Part shown: one piece after another, positions 46,601 to 58,600 of the stretch
Numbering within the stretch: position 1 is the stretch's first letter
Layout: every line of letters starts with the position of its first letter
NCBI GenBank assembly: GCA_963989385.1
Contig: OZ022512.1
Span: forward strand, 24,449,899-24,513,898
DNA from: Ctena decussata
Taxonomy: Eukaryota; Mollusca; Bivalvia; Lucinida; Lucinidae
Reading direction: 5' to 3'
DNA length: 64,000 nucleotides
Position numbers and translations under genes: made by a program
Notes under the pieces: model-generated
Told to the model about the DNA's origin: nothing
Seen by the model: only the letters and a program-made list of their open reading frames with translations
The model's database searches: none

Positions 46601-49600
46601 TTGTAGGTCAGCACTTTTTATGTAGAAATAAAGTCAAGAGATAAACAGTCAACGGTCAGTCTTATACAAAAAACGTCTCAAAAGCCTTGATTAAGTGGTA
46701 TAAGAGGGTCTAGTATCACTTGCAATCTACAAAACATACAAGAACATTGTCTTGCAGTGTGTATTGAAAAGATATAGCATATTAAGTGCATACAAAAGAA
46801 AGACTATTCATAAGAGAAATATAAACAGACATTTGAAGACTTTGGGAACAGAATGTTAGACTTGGGTTGCAGAGCACATTTACTTTAGTTAAGGCTCTAC
46901 AGGTGGTATACGTTACACTAGAAATGCCATTTATCAACTAAAATCATCACATAAAATCGAAAAATTACTGCATAATGCCAATATACTTTATATTAGCTTT
47001 ACAACACAGCTTTACGTTGTCTATTTAATAATGCGCCTACCTCTGATGCCTTAAGCAGGACTTTGGGAATAAGATATCAAAAACATGAACTGAAAGCTTA
47101 TGACACGAGGAGTTGAGTAATAGGCTATGTGGATATTAGAAGTTGGTTTTGATTAATTCTTCCTTTTACGACAATCTTCATTCTATGCCGCAGTTTTTGT
47201 TCTATTATTTTTCCTAACCTTGTCAATGCTTATATATTCAACATTCTCTTAGGGGTGCCTAAATATGCGACCTTTAGTTTGTTGTTATTGACAAATATTT
47301 TATTTTTACAAGTAATAATAATCTACAGTATTCCAACTGCACAAAATGCAATGACAAATGAAAACAAAAAGACTACATAATTTATGTTAATCAATATCAA
47401 TGTTACTACTTAGGGATATCGATGCAAATCTCGGTTCCTCATCTCCTAAATGTACCTTGTAGTATGAGTAGAAATTAAACGAGAACAAACATAACAAGTA
47501 ATGTATACAACCATTTTATTGGGCAATTTACTAATTAATCACACCTTATAGTAAAACATTATGTACAGGGCAGAAACAAAAAAAAATAAGTTATACCTAT
47601 ACATTTCAAGGACTGACCAAATTAAATGTTATTCTAATTCATCTTTTTACCTTAAAGAGCCTAGTTTGTTGTAATCATTTCGGGAAAGGGGTAGGGGGAG
47701 GTGGGGTCGGGGAGTAAATAGTTTATTGATGAAGTCCTGCTGCTAATGAACGGTATCCTCAATACAACTTAACAATATCCAAAAATATACTGATATAATA
47801 AATAATATGTTAAAAGTTGTTTGAAAGTAACTATGCTGTTGTAATATTCTAGGTGTTGATAATAATGGTACATCGTAATATGCAAAGATGGTGCAGAATT
47901 ATCTGATCAGGAAAGATTAGGTCTTTTTATTGTGACAGCTACACTTCGTGAACAGACAGATGATGGCAAGCTCTATTTTTCGTGTCTACGCATAAAGATT
48001 TGCACTTTTTTCCGTTTTCCTTACAGTAATATGCAGCAGTATAATTGACGAGAGCTATACAAAAACAGATAACGTTTATTACCACTCCGCAGGTACACAC
48101 TCAACGTGATATTAAACCTAAACCCTGATCAAAATATTTACTTGTCCAATGTGTCATTAAATGGTTATTCTAGTGAAGTTGCTTTAAAACTATGTTTAAA
48201 AGAGTCAGAGCGAGAGTATGTCATTCGTAAAGATCTTCGTTTTTCCTGTTGTACTATAGGAAATATTAACAAGAGGGCCATGAGGCCCTGAATCGCTCAC
48301 CTGAACAATTGGCAAGGTGGCTTTTACTTATCATGTCTGAAATTGTCAAAATATGAGTTTTGGGTCAAAAGTCAAAGAATGACCATGACCACTTGTACTC
48401 ATAAATCTTCATGTACTCATTAAGACAACCATATATACCATTTTTAGGCAAAAATCTTCAAAACTTTCCATGAAAACTTATGTTCTAGCATTTTCCCATA
48501 TTTGACCATGCCGCAAAAAAGGTCAAGGTAAACCCAAGGTCACCATTTGAACAGTCTTGGTGGTACTCTAGTACTCCATGCTATTTACCAAGTTTCAAGG
48601 CCATAGGTGTATTGGTTCTGGAGAAGAAAAATATTAAAGATTTATACCATAAGTGGTAATGGCCGCCAAGTTGGTCATGTGACCTGGACCGTTTGAACAA
48701 ATTTTTCATTCAATCAACCCCTGGAGGCTCTACTGGCGTCCGACCAGTGGTGGCCGCGTACCAGTGGTGACCGTTTGCATTTTGCACGCGCTATTACGTA
48801 TATGATCCGTCTCAGATTTGGCCATTTTGTAAAAGGAAACAAAAGGAACTCCAACAAAAAAAACTGGTTAAATTATCTCCTCGGAAGGCAAAAGGTTAAC
48901 AATTTCCCAAAGCTACCCTCATACCAACATTATTGCCTTGCCGGGGATCACAACTCTTGATACACACATAATTAAATACAGAAATAAACATGAACAAAAT
49001 GCTTTATAAATGATTACCTATGACGAAAAAGGTATAACCTGCAACCAGCCTGCAAAAAAGCATCTAAATTCTTGTAAATGACAGCACACGTGTAACCATT
49101 ATTTATGTTTGTTTTCGACGTAATGTAGCGTGCGACTACGAAATGACTACGTCAGAGTTTTAAAGTCCGTTTCTGATAATGCTTATATTCTATCTGTGCT
49201 GAACGCACTAAACTATTAAACTCTGACAAAGACCACAGACTTACAATGACATATCATCAAAGTTTAAATCCACAACAAGGTTTTGAAAAATGCATCATTC
49301 AACGTATGGTATTCGTGACGGCCATCACTGGTACGCCACGCTCGTATTTCAGTGCGTTTTGGTGACCTAGTTTGAGGATCTGTCACCGGCACAAGTTATA
49401 GTCTATTTCAACAAATAAATCAGTATTATAATGACAGTTACCCCTAGTTTATTAAATCAAAATATAGAATCACTAATCACTATATGTCCGTTACAAGATA
49501 AAGAGAGTAACAAAAAAAACGGCCACCACTGGTCGCCAGCCAGTATATGAAATGTGTTCACAATTGGCCCTTTGGCTTTTGAGGAAATGGTTGAAAATGT

Positions 49601-52600
49601 CAAAATATGAGCGATCTGGATCGAAGGTAAAAAAAATGACCTTGACCTCTTGTACTCATAATTCTTCATGAACTCATTAAGACAACTGTATATACCAATT
49701 TTTTAGGCCAAAATCTTCAAAACTTTCCATGAAATCTTATGTTCTACCATTTTCCCATATTTGACCTTGCTGTAAAAGGTCAAGGTCAACACAAGGTCAT
49801 AATTTGAACAATCTTGATAGTACTCAAGTACCCAATGCTACTTCCCGGTCTGGCCACATACTTTCGTTTCTCCTTCCGCTGATTCAAGAAGGGCAGTTGT
49901 CAGTTACTGGCGAAAGTATGTGCACTTAGTACTGGTTAACCGCTTAGGAGGTCTAAGCCTGCCCAGGAATAGTGTGGTTAGGTTAACTGACCGTCCCGAT
50001 ATGACCTTAGTTGTTTACCGTGGACGTTAAGCATCAAATCAACCAACCAACCCAATGCTACATACAAAGTCTCAAGGCCATCGGTCAATTGGTTCTGGAG
50101 AAGAAGATGTATAAAGGTATTTACCATATATGGGCATGGCGGCCATGTTGGTCATGTGTCCAGGAGCGTTAGAATTTTTTTTTAATTCCCTTAACCCCTC
50201 GAGGCTCTATTAGAAATTTGGTTTCAATTGGCCCAGTGGTTTTAGAGCAGATTCTTTGAAATTGTCAAAATTTGAGATTTCTGGGTCAAAGGTCAAAGAA
50301 TGACCTTGACCTCTTGTACTCACATATCTTCATGTACTCATTAAGATGATTGTATATACCAATTTTTAGGCCAAAATCTTCAAAACTTACCACGAAATCT
50401 CATGTGCTAGCATTTTCCGATATTTGACCTTGCCATAAAAAAGGGCAAGGTCAACCCAGGGTCATAATTTGAACAATCTTGATAGTACTTGAGTACCCAA
50501 TGCTACATACCGAGTTTCAAGGCCATCGGTCTACTGGTTCTGGAGAAGAAGATTTTTAAAGGTTTTTTACCATATATGGGCGTGGTGGCCATGTTGGTCA
50601 TGTGACCTGGACCGTTTGAACAAATTTTCATTCCCTCAACCCCTGGAGGATCTATATGCAATTTAATTACAATTGGCCTAGTTGTTTTTGAGGAGATTGT
50701 TTGATATTGTCAAAATATGAGAGTTCTGGGTCAAAGGTCAAAGAATGACCTTGACCTCTTGAACTCATAAATCTTCATGTAGTCATTAAGATGACTGTAT
50801 GTACCAATTTTTAGGCCAAAATATTCAACAGTTTCCAAGATATCTTATGTTGCAGCATTTTGCCATATAAAAGCATAAGGAAGCAAATTTGACCTTACCG
50901 TAAAAAAAGTCAAGGTCAACCCAAGGTCATAATTTGAACAATCTTGGTAGTACTCGTGTACCCGATGCTACATACCAAGTTTCAAGGCCATCGCCCTATT
51001 GGTTCTGGAGAAGAAGATTTTTTCAGGTTTTTACCATATATGGGCATGGCGGCCATGTTGGTCATGTGACCAGGACCGTTTGAACAACTTTTTGTTCCTA
51101 AGGTCCCAGGAGGCTACATATGAAATTTGGTTGCAATTGGCCAAGCGGTTTTAGAGGAGAAGTTGTTTGAAAGTGTGGACGGACGACGTACGACGTACGA
51201 CGGACGCCGGAGCCTTACCATCCTATAAGCTCCCCCGGAGCCGCTGGCTCAGGTGAGCTAAAAATACGTATACTACATGTATCTGAATATATCTGGACAC
51301 TTAAAGCATCGAAAGCCTAGCTGCAGTCTGAGACTGTCTCTTTACAACAGTTTGAAAATCTAATCATATGACACCACTAACAATTATATACAAACTACCA
51401 TTGTGTTACTGAAAGTTACCCCTAAACCTAATTCATATACATGTTTAAATCATGTAGTTATAGTTAAAAACATACAACGATGGGTTTCCAATATAGTGGC
51501 ATATGCTTCTGGCTACTTAAGATGAAATACAGATCAAAACGAGGATGCACAATTTACCCTTTACACGTATATCTATTTCTCGATGTCATTCTTCAAAATT
51601 GTATGGACTCTTACAAAAACGTTTCGTTCTAAATTCAAGTAATTTTTCGGTGTTGCACTGACAATTCAAAAGGAGCCAATCAGTTCTCTCTAGTTTATGC
51701 ATAATTTGAAAATGAATAATAGTGTTTGTTCAGTAAAGACCACATTTATCAACCACAATTTCGGTTTATTTAAAAAATTGTTATTTGTTAGTACCTTTGT
51801 TACTGTTGTGTACGTTACACATCAAATATGATTATTTTTTTTATCTTTTAAAACCCTATTTAGCATTGTGCATTAAATTAAAATCAAATACATTGATGGA
51901 TTAAATCCTGTTTCTGCTTCTTTTATAAATTATGAGTTATGCAAAACGATTTATTATGTAGATTAAAGCAACAAGAAAACTTTAACAAGTAAAAGAATTG
52001 CTATTGTCACCCAGTTAACAAGTTTTATTCACTAGAAAAAGAATTCAGTCTGCAAAACAATGATATTTTGAAAGGTTTTTTCACCATGTGGTGAGGAATT
52101 GTGATTTTCTGTCTTCCATTTCCATACTAACAGACATGTAATTTTCGATTAGTGTCATGTCTACGCCCAGTAGCATAGATCAAAAATGCCGAATAACAGA
52201 CAAATTTGAGAAAATCATGGTGAAAGATCAGCTAAACATGTTCAGAAACACAGAACTGGCCTTTCTAATGATTTCCGATTCTGTTTGCCATTAAATGCAG
52301 TTTCAATGGCGGCCATTTTGAAATTCAAGATGGCCGCCATAAATGGAAATTTTCGGCTTGGCATCCACCCTGAAAATGCTTAGAATAGTTTTGTCTAGCA
52401 TTGTGCCAAATTTCATGCTTTTATCAAAAAGTGCACAATTATTTCACATATCTGCCCAGCTATCTCCCTGACGGAGTAGTGGGGTGCTTATAAGCGTAGT
52501 AGATCCAACCTCCCAGCAAAGATATCAACACGACAACAACGGCTATGATTACCACTATGGCCACTGTTTTGGAACTTGCTGAAATATGACATAGCAGTAC

Positions 52601-55600
52601 CGTTATACCGATCACTAGCTTGTGCATACAGACACACTAAAGACCTGTGTTAGGGAGTTTTTGAAGTAAAAGTTACTGTAACTGAATAACAAAACTCAAA
52701 CGCGCACACACATATTCCAGTGTATCATATGACGTCGCTGTTATTAAGTGGATAACGTCGTATCGTAAGATCACACGTGTAATAACACTTTAACGCGTAC
52801 ATGTAACGTCATTGAAGACGTTGGTGTCAACAATGCGTTTTCTTGTGGAAACAATGATAATTCTGAAAACGATAAACTCCAATTTAAAGGGTCATATGAT
52901 AAACAGAGTCTTACACTCGTGGTCATTTCCTATGAAATTTATTAAACTCGATAATGACCACTCGTGTAAGGTCCTCTATTTATAATACAAAGAGTGTTTT
53001 AAATAGCAGTTTCGGTCCCCGCAACTCGCGAAAACATTCGAAAATAAGTTTAATAAACGTCTTTAGTCGTGTGAACACGCTGATATTGAATATCGTCAAA
53101 AATGTGGATAAATGTCCCAATAATCGGAACCTTCACATTCCGTTCTATTATTTTTCGCTGAGTAACGTCAATAGTTTACTTCTTGCCAAAAGTTAAGCAT
53201 ATTTTCAAAGCAAATGTACCAGAACATGAGAAACCACAATACTTTAGTTCTAACTTTCAGTATGAAGATAAAATGCATTCTTTCATCAACACAAATGCTT
53301 AAGCATTGCAAAAACACCAAATTTTAATTGATTTGAGTAAGAACTTCAAAAAGCAAGCACAAAAATAAATGCCCCAAAAATTCATACTTGAAAGAAAATA
53401 ATGCTTTGTTTTAATATAAAAAAACAGTAATTTCGTAATCGGCAGAAGTGCTTCGCGTGACAAAATGTTGAATGTGTGCTAAAGAAAAGTCACTAATAGC
53501 TCATTACAACGATACTTTTTCTTCACCAAATGCGCTTTTTGGACATTCACGTTTGTGCTCACTTTCTGCAGTTGTTACTCTAATTCAAATCTAAGTTGCT
53601 AATTTTACTATGATTAATCATTGGTGTTGATGGTGGGCTACAATTACTTCCACAGAAAGTTAGAATTCAATTGTTATTATCTCCCATAATATTGTTGTAT
53701 TTGCTTTAACATTATGCTAAACTTTTGGAGAGGAGTAAATAAAAAGCATGGGAACTCAGAGACGGCTAATAGACCTATGACCTTGAAACTTGGTATCATA
53801 CAAAGTATGTAGCTTTTGGCACTAGAGCCCAGCATAGTTTATACAAATGATGATAGTGCGTTGACCTTGACCTAATTCATGACACTGTCAACTTTGGTAC
53901 GTCAGGCTTTTATATGGGAAAATGCTTAAACAGTGGATTTTTCAGACAATATTTAAGTCTAAGGTACAATTTTTGGTAGATATGGTTGACTAAATGACCA
54001 GATGAAGATTTTATGTAGCTAAAGATCAAGGTCATTCTTTGACCTTTGTACAAGGTCACTGAGATTCTCCCACCCGTCAACATTTTCAAACATCGTCTGC
54101 TCAGTGGCCACTGGGTCGATTGAAACCATATTTCATATTATGCTTCACTGGGTTAAAGGAGCCAAAGTTTGTTCAGATGGTCTTGGTCACATGACCAAGA
54201 TGGCCACCATGTTCATATATGGTAAAAACTCTTCAAAAGTCTTTTTCTCAAGAACCGAAAGGTCTCTGACCTTGAAACTGGGTATGTAGCATTGGGCACT
54301 CGGGCCCATCACAGTTTATGCAAATGATTACTGTATTTCATATGTAGCTTTGATACTGGGTCAAAGGAATCAAAGTTTGTTCAGATGGTCATGGTCACGA
54401 ACAATGTGGCCGCCACGCCCATATATGATAAAAACTCTTCAAAAATCTTTGTCCAGAACCAAAGGCTCAGTGACCTTGTGGCTTGGTATATAGCGTTTGG
54501 ACTCAACATTAGTCCAGGGAGTGGCAGATCCGCCCCTGCCCTGGGGCTATATACATTTATAAAAGCATTAAAATATATACCAGGACCAAGTGTCAGGTGA
54601 GCTGCAGGACCACTGGTCCTCTGGGTTTTATTTTAAATTACAAAACAAAACAAAACAAAACGGAAAGCAGAATATGCAGCTGCTCAGGTGACCAGACTGC
54701 CAGAGATCATATACAAGCGGACAAAACAACATGTAACAATGAGGAACTGCAACGGTACAACTACCTGACGAAACTCTACGATACCCTTCGCAATACAATA
54801 TTTTCAATAAAGAAGAGACTTGAAGATTGGGACACTTAAGTAAGATATTACATTGAAATGGCAACCAACAGTTAATAATATGCTTACTAGATGGCACAAT
54901 AAGTATATGAATGGATTATACGTTTCTTCATGGAAAATTTTAAAACAGACTATTATCAAAATTGCAATTTTTGATGTTTCGTCATGACACAATACGTGTA
55001 TTGTCACAATGAGTAACCCGTTACGACAGTTTCAATGACTCTTTAATTCCCAATTTACATAATTGAGCCGCGACAAGAGAAAACCAAAAAAGTGGTTGTG
55101 CGCCTAGCGCAGACTCCGATCAGCCTGGACATCCACCAAGTCTTACCAGACTCTTTGCTAAGCGCTTAAAGGGCGGCTAAGGGTCTAAGCTACCTCTATG
55201 CGGACAGTGAAGACACGAATCAGACTGGGTGGATGCCCAGGCTGATCTGAGTCTGCGCTGGGCGCACAACCTTTTTGTTTGTTTTCTCGTGTCGCGGTTC
55301 AATTATGAAAAAAAAACTTACATTTATGTCTGTCTGTCTTACAGTTGCCTGGTGTCTGAAACAACGTGCAGATAACTGAGCCACAACACGACAATACCAA
55401 CAAAGTGGTTGTGCGCTCAGCGTAGACTCAGATCAGCCTGGGCCTGCGCCCAGTCTGTTTAGACTCATTGCTAAGTGCTGAAAGGGTAGCTAACGGTCTT
55501 AGCTACCTCCATGCGGACAGCGAAGAATCTGATCAGACTGGGCGGATGCCCAGGCTGATCTGAGTCTGCGCTGGGCGCACAACCACATTGTTAGTTTTCT

Positions 55601-58600
55601 CGTGTCGCGGCTCATATTTTTACTTGTATGATGCATACAATTTTGCTCAGACCTGTCTGTATATGTAAACTGCATTCAAAACTGGAATATATCGTTTATT
55701 TCAGTGGAAAAGACCAAAGCCTTATAACTTAAGAATAATATTTCGATCATGCGTTTTTCTTATTCGGCAAAATGCTGAAAATACAACAGATCTTCCCAAA
55801 ACTTAACTCACGCCTTCTTTTGTTATATATACATGTAGATAGATCAAAGGGTGAATTGCGGTGCTAAAAACTAGATAGTATTCATCATTTATGAGAATGC
55901 ATTTAGGTCTGAAGTTACTTCGATGCAATGAGAGAAATGTCCTATCATTTTTTTTCCTCGTGAAAATAACATAAAGGTTGCACAGGGTTTATAGACATAC
56001 CTCATGTTTACAGTTGGTTCTTAGCCATTGTTGCACCTGTCTATCAATTTCATCAGAACAATGTTTTATCACCCTACATTTCTTACAGTAAAACAGGAAC
56101 CTGTCAGAGATACACGTCTGAGAATCCCTCGCTAGCTCACAATCTAAAGATAAAGTTTTAAATGTTAAGCCCGTAAATATGGTTTAATATAAACAACATC
56201 GGTAAAATTAAACTCCTATGAGACCTATGTACTCGTTGCATTGAGCTTGCTTGGGAACATCGCTATGAGTATTGGACAATAATAAATCACCATCTTGTGG
56301 TAAGTTTCAATTCTTAGGCCCATTACGGTACACGTTGACAAAACGGTAAGGGGGAGAAGATGTCTATAAGTTTCAAAGCTTGTTATCTAATCCCGCTGTA
56401 TGTTTATTGTGTTACTTTATTTGTATTGATTCATTGAATAAAATATTGTATAAACTAACGGTAAGGGGGTGGTGTCTATAGGGCATTTTTCCCACCAGCA
56501 AAATATTTCATTTTCAGCTGATGATAATCCTATAGTGTCCGCTATACTAAACCAACAGTAGTTATGCTCCGCAAGCACTCTTTTGGAATAATCGGAATAT
56601 AACAGTGGGTGGGGTAAATCAGCATGAAGCAGGACTGTCGTAATCTCATCATTTTCTATTTCCTTTACAGCATTTAAATCTTAAAGGGTTCCTTCGACAG
56701 CAGAGAACGCATTCGAAAGAAGGAACTTGGGCCATACTTCGAAGTTTTGGCTATTCAAGCCTCATCAGTGACTCTGATAATAGCCAAGAAAAGTCATACT
56801 GTAATTTCTAAAGTTTAATAAGGCATTCGGTTGCAAGACTGAAAAGTGTCAAATGAAGTGCAAATGAGCCGTGACACGAGAAAACCAACAGTGTGGTTGT
56901 GTGCCCAGCGCAGACTCAGATCAGCCTTGGCAACCGCCCAGTCTAATCAGACTCCTCTATAAGCGCTTAAAGGGTAGCTGAGGATCTAAGCTACCTCCAT
57001 GCGGCCAGCGAAGACTCTGTTCAGACTGGGCGGATATATCCTCTGATCTCAAAGGATAAAAATAAAATATAATCTGCACTATGGATGACGTACGGGGATA
57101 CGTTTCACGGCCGCCACACGGCACAACACCAGCTGCAGTAAAGGTAAAGTCAAAATTAAAATGTTATAGGGTTTGAGAGCAGAAAACATATTCGAAAGAA
57201 GGAACTTGGGTCATACTCTGAAGTTTTGGCTATTCAAGCCTGATGAGTGACCCTGACAATATCTATACATCTATAATACTATATCTATCTTATGGAAGAC
57301 AATATCATAACTATCATTTTTCTGGATCCAGTCCCATCGGACACATGTCATCAAAATGAAAGTGTATTGACGTCAATGCGACGTCATTACAGCGCACTGA
57401 CATCAAATTCGACGTTATGTGCTTGCTTTGAGTGCTACGAAAGGAAATTTTGTTAGTTTGTTTGCCCTGTTTCTCCATCCATGTAATAATTGCTCAATAT
57501 TTGAGTATCTTTACATACACATCTACATGTACATACTTGATAAAGGAGTGAACTTTATAACAGCGCCTTTCCGAATGTGGCTCGCATCAACAAGTACGGC
57601 TTGATAGGCCACAGATCCTATGACAGTATCAACAGCAGCTGAATCTGAAGCAAAAATAGTTTTTCACAGTCAATAAGACTTCAGTATTACTTCCAGCTTT
57701 CTTTTAATAACATTTACTAATCTGGGCTCGGTTATTGAAATCTCTTGACGTCATTATTCAATATCAACATTTTTGATGCTTTTCTTGAAAAGCCTTATAG
57801 TAAACCATTTGAACGCAATTTAATTTATACTTCAATAACTACAACGATCCGTTGTAAGTAGAAAAGCTGCGTATAAATTTTCTTTCTGCTTCAATTGTAG
57901 CCCCTAATGCAAAATTGTTGTCAAAAAAAGATAGAAAAGAATGTTAACTTAAGCAATGAACTTAATTTGTCTGGTATTTAATTATCGAAGTTTAACCTAT
58001 GTTGGGTCGCTAGCAAAGTTTGCATGACCCCTTTTGGCCCCTTTTACTTTGCACGCGACCCAATGTACAGTAGTTAATACTTTGATAAACATTAGAAAAA
58101 TGAAATTCAATCATAAATTGAGACGTTATCTTTTTAAATGCAATGTACACAAAAAGACTGCCAATTCTAAAGTTCTATAAAGTATTAGGTACAGAGCTCC
58201 TCAGAATTTTTCATCAGCCAAAAATATATGCACACTTGATTTTATGTGCACTAGAAAAAATTGTCTAGATAAGGCCCAGATATTTGGCTAACTTGATAAT
58301 GCTCATTCTCGGAATAAAGAATTTAGTCGAAGTAAATGTTTTTTCCAACATTTTAACAATGGTAAACAACATCTATACGTTCTGTTTGCTTTCGTAGACA
58401 AACAAGAATGAGAGGTTTGAATGCAAGGGCGTAGCTACCTATATGGCAAATACGCAAGTGCGTATTGAAATTTTGTCAAAATTGACAAAATTTCAAAACG
58501 CACCTGCATATTTGCATGCTGAAAATTTATAAATTAGACAATATTTCAATACCAATTACCAAAGTGGCTGAAATACTAGCTTTCCCTTCAGGAAGTAGAG

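Larger units (their letters stand above)
48269..51260 (-). repeat. Second copy of the ~440-bp array, opposite orientation
   Basis: Same family read on the minus strand: hairpin AGGGCC..GGCCCT at 48275, GGCTCAGGTGAGC at 51247. It is interrupted by an 811-bp element (48733-49543) and a SINE (49852-50052). Confidence 0.82.
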
